From Sipunculus nudus (taxonomy: Eukaryota > Annelida > Sipuncula > Golfingiida > Sipunculidae), in the NCBI GenBank assembly GCA_026874595.1, contig CM049310.1, forward strand, positions 83,179,056 to 83,243,055: a stretch of 64,000 bases of DNA, written 5' to 3'. The notes below the pieces were generated by a model. It saw only the letters and a program-made list of their open reading frames with translations. It ran no database searches and was not told the origin of the DNA. The position numbers and the translations under genes are program-made. Within the stretch, counting starts at the first letter, position 1. Each line of letters starts with the position of its first letter. Shown here one piece after another: positions 1 to 13,400 of the stretch.

Positions 1-740
1 GTTGTTGGATGAGATCTCTATTTCTCTGTTGTGAGATGTGATGTCTATTTCTCTGTTGTGAGATGTGATGTCTTTGTCACTGCTGTGGGATGTGATGTCT
101 ATTTCACTGTTGTGAGATGTGATGTCTATTTCTCTGTTGTGAGTTGTGATGTCTATTTATCTGTTGTGAGATGTGATGTCTATTTGTCTGTTGTGAATTG
201 TGATGCAGTGTTTACGCCTCTGTTTGTGATTTAATGACGGCTTTTGTGCTAAAGGATTTGATGTCCTACGAACTTGTGTGGCGTGAGATGTGATGTTCAA
301 TCCTTCACGGCAAATGTTTTTGTGGTGAGATGTGATTTCTGTTTCTGTGTTGTCAGGGGCTATGTCTGTTTTTTTTTTTTTTTTTTTTTTTTTGTGCTGT
401 GGGATGTACAATCTACTTCTCTGTGGTGAAATGAGGTGTTTGCTTGTGTTGTGAGATGTGATATCTACTTCAGTGTTGTGAGATGTAATGTCTGCACTGT
501 GAGATGTTATATGTGCTACAGTGTTGCGAAATGTAATGCCAGCGTTGAGAGATGTGATGATTGCGTTTAATTTGTGATATCTATGTTGTGAGATGTGATG
601 GCTAAATTATGAGATGTGATGTCTGCTTCAGTGTTGCGAAATGTGATGTCTGCATCGTGAGTTGTGACATTTGCTGCGTTGTGAAATGTGATGTCTGCGA
701 TTTCAGGTGTAATGTTTGTTTGTGAGATGTGTTATCTGCA
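1..740. repeat. 27-bp minisatellite, decaying rightwards
   Basis: Unit close to GTTGTGAGATGTGATGTC plus TATTTCTCT. About eight regular copies in 1-230, then degenerate copies with TGTGAGATGTGATGTC cores to about 740, interrupted by a poly-T run at 368-393. It lies in the intron after CLC exon 16. Because 27 is a multiple of three, it makes an open frame with a nine-residue repeat that is not a gene. Confidence 0.9.
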
Positions 741-756
741 TTGTGAAATAGGTTAC

Positions 757-936
757 CTTGTCACCATGCCACACACGACCTCTGTCCTGGTTTCATCGTC
801 AAATTTGACCACCGGGAACCCACCGTGGTCCGAGTCTCTGAGCAACCTGGCCAGGAAGGCCACTGTCTCCACGCTCTTAATACAGCGGACCGGGGACACC
901 ATAACGTCCTTGGCCTGGTACAGCTCTAGATTCACT
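757..936 (-). CDS. CLC gene exon 16, start of CBS domain 1
   Basis: Completes Val685 and encodes 686-744 plus two bases. LYQAKDVMVSPVRCIKSVET then HGGFPVV matches the start of CBS1 in eukaryotic CLCs (A-DVM-TPV----, ---GFPVV). Acceptor TTACTTTCAG, donor GTAACC at 756-751. The next exon is not in the 756 bases left of it, which are minisatellite and intron. Confidence 0.93.
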
Positions 937-3900
937 CTGAAAGTAAAGTAAATATTCCGTATAGGATAAATTTGAGCTGCAGTCGATATAATTATACAAG
1001 GGATATGCAAATATACTGGCCATGGTCATTTTTTTGACAAGTCGGATAAAAAACTTTTACTTGCTGAATGCTACGCTCAGGAGGCAGCGATAATGTCATG
1101 TGGTCTAACCGCTGTCGAATATGATAGCTATTATGCACATTTTGTTACAATATAGCGGCTTTCTCTAAAATACCTCATGTATTTTTAGCTAGTCGCATAG
1201 ATTCTTAAATAGCTCTTAAGTATCAACAGATGAAAAATATTACAGCATACAGCCTTTCTTGGTCAACAACCTGGCACGACGCTTATGTTTAATTTGGCTG
1301 TTCAGGCTCCCCCACATTTCCTTTACAAAATTAGCACCACTTCGTGAGACAAATTTTACGCAGTCATACTGTTTTAACATCAACTATTTAGTCCTGCCAA
1401 TCACAGAGCGTGTTTTGCAATTTCGGCTTTCGCAGCTTATGCAATCTGATTGGTCGAATGTTTCGTTTCGCAATTTTCATGGCCAAAACCAGGAAAGCGA
1501 ACAGCTCGTTAGAAACATATATCGTAGATCAAACGTTTGTATATTTGCAGTTAAGCCATTTGCATACCAAAAGGCTTGGACCTACCAACAAGTAACTGCT
1601 CAACTGATAAGCTGCTTCTAATTTCTTGCAAAGGCACACAAAGTAATCGGTAACGTTACAAATGGGTTTTCTTGCGGCGAATCTTGCGCAGTTTTCATAA
1701 AATTGTTAAAGATAATGGACGAATTTTTGTTTACGCATAAACAGCATGTCTGCAGTATGGACACAATTAAGTATTCCTCCTGCAAACAAAACATAGCTTG
1801 TCTCGACAGGTAGGTGGCATAAACGGGATAAAGATTCTTTCTAATTTTTGCCCCATGTTTTACAGAGCAATTTACTTTTTGGTGTTGGCGTCATTATCAC
1901 GTACAGAGCATGTTGAGTTGACTAAAAATAAAATGTATCCTCTTTGAAATACAATGGCACCTGCCAAAATATCGCACTCCTGTACATGAGTGTTAAAAAA
2001 GTGGATCGTGCGCGATCACTGGCGCCAACATAAACATAGCCACCTGTGTTTTTCGCTTTTTTTCAGACTTACAACCAGTGTCCAAAAACAGGAACGTTTA
2101 TCAGTTCATGTTTGGACTACTCCTTGTTTGGGATCTATCGGGCATGAGCAAAATCGGACCTCCGGACAAGGGGCCTTGTTATGGTAAACAGACACACGTA
2201 ATCAATGTTTACTCACACGCAGAACCATAACAATGTCTCAAGGAGCGGAAGGGGAGGTGCTGTAACAGTGTTCAGGGATGGTTTTGCTGGGAAAAGTTTG
2301 TATCAAGCATAAATGAACTGATAGTATGGAATAATTTGAATAATATTGCTTCTGATCATGTCCTTTTAACTTTTTTTCAAATGAGCTGGTCGACTCACAC
2401 TTCCTCTTTGAGTACCACGCCGGGCTCCGGGTCTAAGAAAGGCATCCCTTTGAAGTCCAGCAGACATTTATACAGCGGACGACACAGCACGTCCGCTACA
2501 AGCTTAGCAACAAAGATGGCCGCCATTACAGGGATGATAAAGTCCACATCTTGTGCCATTTCCACCTGAAATAAATACAGAACAGTTAATGAGACTGAAC
2601 TGAATTTTCAGAAAAATTTCTAACTTCATATCAACAACAATAAAAACCATATTCCTTTTGTGGGAGTTTTGACAAGGGCACGTGAATACGAGATTAAGTA
2701 TTCTTAGGGCAGTCTCAAGGTTGGAGTTTGATCGCCGTTTGACACGTATCTACCACGTAGAAGTCGGACGAACACTGTGATTGACCGCGCCCTCATCCGT
2801 AAATTATAGTATAAGATACGTAATTAAACGGGTTTGGAGCCTTTAGAAGATAAATGGATTCAGTACCAGCAGTATAGTTCTTCAAAACGTGTGTTAAATG
2901 GATTCACCGTCCTCTCAGATTATATAGTCTTCTCAGATCGTTAAGGAACTGTCATGACGTGAAACAAAAGGGCCAGAGCTTTTAATTCTGCGACAGTGAA
3001 TTTTTTAACCACGGTGGACACATGAGACACCAAATGCGTGACACCCTGCCGCCAGAGGTCGTTTAGTTTCTATTCAAAACTCACCTCTTCAAGTTAAGGA
3101 TTTTGGGAAGGCCAGGACTACTTGTCTTAATTGTCAAAATACAGAATTAAAATTTGTCACTTTCATGAAAGAGCATTCTGTCGAACTGCACATTGACATG
3201 TTTACCAGATATGGTATAGTTCATGATGGCCTCATTACCCAAACTAATCAGATGAATGTAGTGTGCCTTGAAACATTCTTAATCAAACATACTATTAAGC
3301 CCTATATCGACTCCCTGCACCTAATGCATACCTAAGCAGTTGATTTAGTTAAAAGCCCCAGTGCATTGTGGGGATATGATTTCTTTACCCACAATCCCTA
3401 GACAGCAGAGTCATGTTCTTGTGAATACGATTCGGCGCAGAGTGGAGGTAAACTTGTTACACTGACGTCACACCGTCCCTGGAAAATTTGTGTTGTGTTT
3501 CGATAGGAGACTTTAAGACTCTCGTAAAATATTACTGAAAGCAACAGAGCAGTTAACCATTAGGTTACATAGTAATGCTTATTTTAGCAATTGTTTACAC
3601 TTGTTTTGTTCATATAGAGTAGGTGTGAACAGAACTGTAAGCTGGCAAGAAATGGGTTTAAATTTCTGATCGGTGAAAATGAGTTGATCGGCGCAGTGCA
3701 ACAAGTTAATAACGCGTGAAAGCTCACCACACATGGAGTGTGTTTCTGGGTTGAAATATGTAGTTCTAAGGACCTTGGAAAGTATCAGAAATAAGATGGA
3801 AAGAGGGTAGATATACCTTAAAATGAACAGAGTGTTAAATATAACAAGATATGACTGTTGGATGGGTAGGTCTAGCCTTACTGCTCGGCAAGAAAACCAA

Positions 3901-5966
3901 GAAACGTGGGATACGTTAACGTACCACAATAATGGTAACAGCCAGCGTGAGTCGTGTGATACCGCCAAGCAGCGATCCGGCCCCGATCATCGCCATGGCA
4001 CCCGGATCCATCCAGCCCCACCTGTCGTCAAGGGGTATCTCATTTCCGGTTACTGCTCTGTAGATATCGATTATGATCAAACCCATCACGCGGCCATACA
4101 ACGCCCCCGTCACCCTGAAAAAAAATTAGCATAATAATCGATCATGATCAAACCCATCACGCGACCATACAACGCTCCCGTCAACCTGAAAAAAAAAATT
4201 AGCATAATATTCGATCATGATCAAACCCATCACGCGACCATACAACGCTCCCGTCACCCTGAAAAAAGAAAGAAACGTTTGCATAATCATCGATTATGAT
4301 TAAACCAATCGAGCGGCTAACAACGCTCCCGTCCCCCTTAAAAAAAAAGAAATGTTTGAATAATCACCGGTCTTGATCAAACCCATCACACGACCATACA
4401 ACGCTCCCGTCACCCTGAAAAAGAAAGAAATGTTTGCACAATCATCGATTATGATTAAACCCATCGAGCGGCCATACAACGCTCCCGTCACTCTAAAAAA
4501 AAGAAATGTTTGAATAATCACCGATCTTGATCAAACCCATCACACGACCATACAACGCTCTCGTGACCCTGAAAAAAAACAGGACTTACTCATCGATCTA
4601 GACCAAACCAATCACGCAGTCATTAAACGGCGTGGCTATGAAAGTGCGTAACAGTGACCCGTCCAAGCCAGTGGTTTTCTCATGTGTTTTTTGGGCCCCC
4701 CCCCCCCCCCAAACGACTACCGAACACCACACTCCGAGCAATGGAGAGTGCCTCGATTAGTTATAATAACTATTTGTACAATCCACGTAAAAAATAAATA
4801 ACTTTATTTAAGTACTTCCTGTAGATTTAGAGTTTATACCGGTAAGACAGCAGTTGTAATTGTCTTCGGTTACAAGCCAATACGATTTCCTGTGAGGTGA
4901 ACTTCATATTTTCCACTATCCTGACAAATAGTGAATGATTATTTCCCCGAGGAGATTATGTTTTCACAAGTGTTTGTTTGTTTGTCCGTAATTTGGTCAG
5001 GAAAGTTTTGGTGGGGACAAAGAGAGTCTCCTTGAGGACATTTCATAGCCTTGGCGGCGGTAAGCGCTCTACTGCGTGTTATTATGGTTCACTTGTTCTA
5101 TTGTATTTACCGTCTTCCTCTTAAACTCTATGGAACTGGACACGACCCCAAGACATGATCTACATCGATAGCCGAATACAGAAAATATGAAATTCCCGAA
5201 CCTTGTAATCTCTTACACTGCTGTGTGTTATCAGAGAAACTGCCCTATATTTATTTACTACCCGCGGCTTAAATAAACAACAGACAAACGATAATATGAT
5301 ATATTATCTTAAGTGATCAACGGCTCGCAAAGGGCGATATCCAAAAAGACAAGAGGTATTCTATATCAAGCAATACAAGATAAGATAGTCTGTGGTACAC
5401 GACAGTTAGACACTTGTGGGTACAAACAAATATTGCTAATTACAATGTCTCATGAATGCCTCCTTGGGCTATTGATATGTAACTCACCTTACAGGTTTTA
5501 AGCATTTTACAAAACTACTCCACATGGCCCTATTAGATTAGTGCCTAGGCTCGTTTTTGAAATACCCACCCACTCACCACCCCCCACCCCCCCCCCCCCC
5601 CATCCCCCCATCCCCCCCACCCCAAACCCCCAGATAGCTTTTGTCAGACACTTGTTCATCTATATATACATCTGACCAATTATAACTAATTATTACCACA
5701 AAAAAAACATATTTATACAAATTATTTGAAGTAATCCTCGCCCAACATATCTGAACGGACAACATTGCCATCTTCATTACATTAATCCCTACGCCATTGG
5801 TGTATGTAGATGTCTCAGTGCATTGTGGGGCATGGATTTCAGTGCCAACAAACCCTATCCGGCAGAGGCGTAATCTTGTGAGCTCGATTCCGCGCTGTAT
5901 GCAGACACGTGTGTTTTAAACAGGACGATGTCTACACCATCAAGAAGAAGAAGAAAAAAAGTATGG

Positions 5967-6045
<79 letters not shown>

Positions 6046-7395
6046 AGAGAGAGATATTGGGGGAGAAAGAGAGAGATATTGGGGGAGAAAGAGAGAGAAA
6101 AATAGAAAACGAGAGAGAGCACGAAAGAGAGAGAGAAAGGAAGAGAGAGAAAGGAAGAGAGAGAAGAAAGAGAGGGAAAGGCGAGAAAGAGAGAGAGAGA
6201 GAAGAGAGAGATAAAATGGGAAAGAAAGAGAGAGAAATAGAAGAATAAGAGAGGGAGAACGAAAGAGAGAGGGAGAGAGTAAAGTGAGGGAGAGAAAGGA
6301 GGAGAAAGTGAGAGAGAGAGAAAAAAGAGAGAGAGGGAAAGGGGAGAAAGAGAGAGAGAGGAAGAGAGAGAGAGAGAGAAGAGAGAGAGAAAAAGGGGAG
6401 AGGGAGAGAAACGGAGAGAAAGAGAGAAAAAATGAAAAAGAGAGAGCATGGGAGAGAGAGAGAGAGAAGGAAAGAGAGAACGGGACAGAAAGAGTGAGAC
6501 AAAAAAAAAAGAAAAATAGAGAGACATGAAATATAGAGAGAGAGAAATAGAGAGATACAGAGATCTTTACTCACATTGATGGGATGAAGATTCCTCCAGC
6601 GATGGCGCTTCCGGCGGTCCACATCATCAAGAAGAAGTAGATTGGGAGGACGGCGAGGAGTGAGGCGTACCCAAAGATCCGATGAGTGTTACGGGACACC
6701 AACTTGTTCAACAAGGACTGTCCTGATCCGACCAGCAAGGTGGCCACTGTCGGGAAAAAAATACATGGTCACATATATTATGACTCAGTGGGGGAATTTC
6801 TATATATTTAATCTGGTAGTTACTGGGGCTGAAAAAAAGCAAATGTATAATTTTAGAACTAGCCAGTGCAATGCACTCGGTATGTGACAAATGTATTACA
6901 TAAAATTTTCATAAATGACACGATTTATAAGTTAGTGGAGCTGCCTAGGTCTTTTCAATAAATGTCCATGCTAAAAGCAAAGCAGCAAAGTAATATTTCT
7001 AGCTATTCTCAGGAAATGATTTTGTGAGTTGTATAATATATTCGGTTTTACTTTCTACTAATTAATATAACATTTTCAACCCAACGAAAGTTTATACAAT
7101 GTTTTACATGTGCTTAACGTAATTCAAAGCTGGGTACCTTGGTTATATGTAGTAGTGTTTCTGCCACAGTCGAAGACCTCTAGACTTACGTTCTCGCTGT
7201 TAGACAAATGACATACATACAATGACAAAATATACATTTATACAAATGACAAAATGAAATATATATATATACTTATATATATATACATATACGTATATAT
7301 ATATATTATATTATATTCTGGTGGTCCATATAGAATGCATATGTTTCCACATACTTATAACATTTAATACTACATGATACATAATTTATATTAAT

Positions 7396-7429
<34 letters not shown>

Positions 7430-10400
7430 TGGGGTGGGGTGAGTGATTGGGTGGGTAAGTGTGTATGTGATTGTGTGTGCGTAGATGTATGTGTGTATGC
7501 GTGAATATAGCTATGTATAAATGTGTAAGCTCTTAAAGACTTGGGTGTTTGGGTTAAAAACTGGCGCCAGTTCTGAAGCTCAAAATTTTAAATATTTAAC
7601 TTTCATGTAGGTGTGTCAGGGCATATTGATAGTTGTAATCTTACCCCACCCCGCAGCTTCTGAGTCTGTTGGTGATGTTTTGGTTCAGCACCATCGAGTC
7701 TTCACAAGGGAATCCCATCGGTAACGTCACAACAACGGTCGACATCAGCAGCTGTAATATACGGAGTGATCTCCAGGTTACGGACACTGGATGGAACTGG
7801 GTTTTTGGAAGTTTTAAAGTAGTGTTTACAGAGGTGTTAAGACGTTAAACGACATATATGTCCGAATTTAGAATGACATTATTTTTATGCTGAAAATTAT
7901 CACACTGCCAGTCCTTTGGTAGAGAGAGTTACTGGACACTACGCTTCGCCGGTGCTTAACTTCATGCGTTTCCTTTTTATGCTAGTCCCAACTAAGCTAC
8001 AATCATCTTAAAAAGGGATCATCGAAAACAGGGGTCGTGCTGACTGTATTTAAGAAAAGACACTACCAGTGTCATGCTGTAGGATTTTCTCATAAAATAC
8101 AACATCACCCGCATCCAGTGTAAAATCGTCAAGATACCCATAAGTTATGTCTGAAGTTAGAATTATATTATCAATATGCCGACAGTAATCATATTGCCAT
8201 TCCTTGGGTATGTCTCTGTCTAAGAATATGGAGAGCTGCGGGCTACTAAGCTTTGCCAGTGCTTAACTTCATCCTTTTCTTCATTACGCTGGACCACTAT
8301 AGCTACCAACATAGTGACTTGCCTACGAAGGCGGAGGCTTGTCATTTGTGACAGGCCTCCTGCCCGCTTGGCCAGCTGTTCGGGGAAGTCCCAAACCTAT
8401 AGGGCAGCCTATTTTATCAAAGGGGTGTTAATGGGTCAGTCCACTGAAGGAGAGTGTATATGTTTAGGGTAAATGGAATATCCTAGTTGTTATTTGTCGT
8501 AAACCAGATAGGGCTAACCCTGTCTTTCATGCGACTAGTCAATTGTGGTCGAGCGTTAGACTTACGACCTACATGACAGATCTACGGTCGTAGAGGCACA
8601 CTGTAAGTTGCGACCATGTTAAGCCTTAAGCCTGGCGTACACGTTACGAAATTTGGATACGATGGGATAGGAAGCAGGATACGACACGAAATCCTGGCTT
8701 CTTGGCTGCTTATCGCAACGTGTATGTTGAGATCCGATACGACGTCCTACGATCTTGGCTTCGTATCGTATCGTATTTTTCGAGCATGTTCAAAATTTTC
8801 GTATCGTAACTGGCAATCGTAATTCCGCCGCATGAGTGACAGACATACTAATAATCTCCTCCTCTTCCGTTTGGTAGATTCTCTTCATCGCCACTACGAA
8901 GCGCATAAAGCCAATTTTCTGTATAGTTTCATTGGCAGCCATGTTGCTGATCAGTATTTGAAGTAATTATCCCGTCCCCTTTTGCACGACATTCGTATAA
9001 TGTACGTAGAAATACGTCACGGATCTTGGGTATTTACGATACGACATTGCGATAGGAAATTACAAAATCGTATCGTATCCAAATTTCGTAACGTGTGCGC
9101 CGGGGTTAAGTCACATACATCGCGCAACATATATACGACAGGTCTACGACAGAACGTTGGGAACATTTTTCTTTTGTATTACGACCATCCTAGGGACATC
9201 ATACGAATATTGTAGGAATAGCGTACGATAAGACTTAGACAACTCTGACCAATTTTCCATTCAACCGTCTTACAACATATATTTTATATGCGGACGCTTT
9301 CACGAAATAACAAAAAAAAAAGCTCTCGCTAACCTACTACGCTTCAATGCATCGTAAGACACTCAAAATCGTAGGTTGTTTGTGACTTAGGCTTAAGACC
9401 ATGTCGCACGATAGTCCATCAGCATCAATACTCAAACAACGTTTTGTAATGGACCAACCTCCCATCAACCTCTTTGACTTATGGATTCCCGGTATTTCCA
9501 CCATCCTTTTTATATTTAATTGCACATTAAATTACATACACAAAAGTATCAATAAAAACTTACGGTGATGAAGATGGTTTCGCCGACTCGGACCGTCTTC
9601 ATCAATGTCGGGTTCTTGATCTTGGCCAATAGCCGCTTCCTCGTTTTCTGCATGGTGATATTGACCTTGGTGTACAGCGCCCCCATGAAACCGCCGACCA
9701 AACCAAGGACGATACAAGGAAGGAAGATCAAAATGTGGATTTGCACCGGGTCGATGACCTGCAAGGAACATTTGTATTTTATTATATGCCCGCAAGGTGG
9801 CCAGGTATTATATTTTTCCCTTGGCTGGATGCTTGGTTGGTTGGTTTGTTGACAACTTCACACAAAACGTTATTAAAGAGTTTAATGAAATTTAGCGGAG
9901 GGTAAGGGTTCGATTTTTTAAGTTATATCTTGACCACCATACTATATCTAATTTAAATTGTTCTTTTAAAATGTAGGCTAGTCATTTGTTATATGGTCTC
10001 TCTTTGTTCCAGAGCACATCTGGGCCCCCCTGTTGGTGAATCGTGATACTGTGTAGAACACGTGCTTATCTAGGATCACGGTGTGCGTATAAATTTAGAC
10101 TCAGACAAAAGTAGGCCTATTATTTTATTTCATATTTATTTATTATTTTTTAATTATTTCATTGCGGTAGTAAAAGCTACATTTTCACAAACCAACAGTT
10201 TTATCCAAAACTGTTCAAATATAGACTGGCACAGAGAAAGAATCATTTTTCACTCAGACGAATTGAGTGCCACCTAAAATTAATCAGTTACTCAATGTTA
10301 AAGGTGACCACAAGTTTAAGATTTTTACGGGAAAATTATTCAGAATTCAAGACAACTGCAATAAAAAATAAAGATGACAACCATATGATAGATAGTCCTA

Positions 10401-13400
10401 TTCTCCACCTTTATAAATAAAAGAAAGGTTGATATGTGGAACAGATCTAGTTTATCCCCCCCCCCCTGATGTGGGAATGGCTAGAAAAAAAAGTTGTGAA
10501 TATACGTTGTAAATAAGTTGCAAATCCATGTCCAAACTTCACCTAGCCCTTGATAATTTAAGGTGCATCAATGCTGCAAGTTTGGACACTTTACGTCGAA
10601 TCCTTTTTTGAGCTTTTGCGTTAATATCATTTTAGCATTATCACCACTGTGACCTTGAAAACTGCATCAAGGTCATCTATGTTCGAACGTGACTTAGCCC
10701 TCGATAAGGTGCATCAATTGTGCAAGTTTGGTGACTTTCCGTCATTTTTTTTTTTTAGCTATTGCGTTAACAAATATGTGACGGACGGACGGATGGACGG
10801 AAAGGCTGACGGACGGACGCTCACCATTTCTATTTCCCCCGCCAACAATAAGAGTATAGTAACCATATAATCTTATGTTATGATAAAACCTGCCTGATTC
10901 GAATATTTAAGGGACATTACGATGTTAAAGTGGTAGGTTATGCTACATGATGATAACAAAAATGTTTGTATTCTCATATGTGACACCTTTTAGCCATGAT
11001 ATTATAGTTCTATTGTTTACTTGAATGTCTCCAGTTTTCAAACATCGTTTACTAGGGCTCACTCACAGAGGAGATCAATGAAGCGTAAAGAGACAGCACG
11101 TTAGGTAGAGCTTAAGTACTCCATGTCCGAGCTAACTTACCCAGAGGTTAAACAGTCCGAATTGGCCCTGGAAGACAAACCCGCTGAAGGCTGTGTTAAA
11201 GAGGTTGGCAGTGCCAGCAGCTATTCCACAGCAGAGGAAAGTCATCCATGAGAGTTTCTTACTCCAGAAAGAAGAGATGTCTTCCATTGCGAACATGAGA
11301 CCGCCAATCGGGGCGTTAAAAGCTGCCGACACGCCTGCAGCGACACCTGCCGTCGTGAAGTTCCGCCTGAAAGGTAGGTGCTGTATTATTATGTATTTGC
11401 TATTTTGCACATGTGACTACACGTTAATAGTACGCGCAATAAAACAAATATTGATCATTCAAAGCTTATCTGTCATAATTTTTTGTTTATCTTTTTTTCC
11501 ATAGATACTATGAAAATGTGGTTTGAATGCATGATTTGTCAACAAAAAATTACGTGTTTACGGTAACGCCATCTCCGCTATCAACTTGCGATTAATTATT
11601 TTTGTTTTACAAACAGTATGGTTATTTCAGAATTTTGGGTTTACATGTATATCAATATTGAATACAGAAAACAATTTACAAGTATTCACACATCTAACAA
11701 AATGAAGTATAGAAAAAGAAATGAAGTAGAGACAAAGAAATGAAGTACAGACAAAGAAATGAAGTACAGACAAAGAGTGTCAACATTTATTATCTCACCT
11801 GTCCTCTGGGTTCCGGAACCGGGAGAAAAGTTTTGGATTAATGTTCAGCGACTTTGACCGGAACTGGCCGACACCCGCACCAATCACCGAACTGGAATAT
11901 AACATTATTACCAATAAGTATTGTCAACCTCATCCGCTGCTGTGGCTCAAAGTTGAAAAGCCAGGGATCAAAGCCAGGTGATCACGAGTTCGAATCTCAA
12001 CCGCCCCGATGTATATATACCTAGCTAAGGTAGCATTAAACAATGGGGGCGGTTTTCCCCACACAGAAAAAGTATTGTCAATCTCTCTTTCTCGTTAAAA
12101 ATCAGTTGTTCATGAGAACTAGTTGGGACTCTAGTCAGATGCTTGATTAGAAAATTGCTTCTGCAAAACTTGTATTCAGCCTAATAAACTGATACCAGAT
12201 GCCGGAAGATAATACAAATTGTAGCCAATGACTCATCATGCTGTTTTATTAAATGTTTTACCTCAGAGTTACCTGTGAAATGTGAATAGCCTAATTATTA
12301 ATTTCGTTAACATTTTCGCTATTTAATAATAAATATCAGTTTATCTTATACCTACGGGAATGGAAACGCCTTACAATAAAATAAGATTATACAAACATGC
12401 TAGATATTTATGTTTCATCAATTGTCACCTTACCCGAGTGCAATAATGGGCCCCTGAATTGCGCATGGTATACCGCTGCTCACTGCAAGAACGTTGCCGA
12501 CAAATTTAACGACGAAATATTTCAGGCTCCATGAGCCGTGGACCATAATGCCATTGAGGTATGAGATCACTTCCGGTACGCCTGGCCCGGCTGCCGGCGG
12601 GTAGACAAACTAACATAAAAGAATATTTAAATGTACATTTAAAACATGAAAAAGTACAATAACCTCAAGAGCAGTAGCAAGTGATTATAAAAATATATTT
12701 TTTTAACTGACATACAAGATCTTTTAGAACAGCTGGGACGTTATTTTCTTGTTTATAAGAAGAAAGCATTAGATATATAAATGTAAATTTTATATAGCTT
12801 ACAAGTCGTACAATTAACGGTATCATGTACATAGTTTTAATTAAAAGTACATAGTAATATGTTGGCTTAATACTGGCGTGAAAGATGAGGATTTTTTCAT
12901 ACTCACCGCGATGAGAACAGAGCCAAAGAAGACAAACAAGACGCTGATACCGGCGACCCAACCCCACAAGTGCCCAAAGTCACCCTCCTGATAACAAAAA
13001 TATATGAATCTAAGCTTACCAATTGATATAATTTAAATTAAGACATATGCACCTTTTTTTCAACAAATTCATTACTTCATTACAGTATATTCCCGATATA
13101 TCGGCATTAACACACTTGGTCAAAGCAGAGGAGTGGTCGTATTATCGGGTCGGTCGGATTATCTTAGTGGTCGTTGGTTGTCATGACAGTCTTGCCGGAT
13201 TATCGGGGTGATCGTTGGTCGTCACAGCGGGACGGTCATGCAGTCAGGCTGGTGCTCAGGGTGTTCGTGACTCGTGATATCGGGATTGTCGTCATGATAG
13301 GCTGACCGAATTATCAGGGCAGTCATTGTAATGGCATTGTCGTGCTATTGGGATGGCATTCAGGCGGGGGTCCATTGTATTTAATCAGAAACATAAACTC

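Noticed and set aside
31-234. Open frame with a nine-residue repeat
   Set aside because: Artefact of the 27-bp minisatellite in a CLC intron.
1259-1621. 120-codon plus-strand open frame
   Set aside because: No family features; lies within a CLC intron on the opposite strand and looks like ordinary intron sequence.
4300-4521. Additional CLC exon encoding VTGALYGRSMG
   Set aside because: These are array copies of the 5' end of exon 14, lacking the rest of the exon and a proper donor.
5855-6622. 255-codon and other open frames across the GA tract
   Set aside because: They encode only Ser/Leu or Arg/Glu repeats from simple sequence; the true coding part here is exon 13 of the CLC gene.
7645-7751. 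Direct splicing of exon 11 to exon 13
   Set aside because: Gives the wrong frame with either GT in the G-run; exon 12 at 7138-7196 repairs both phase and conserved motif.
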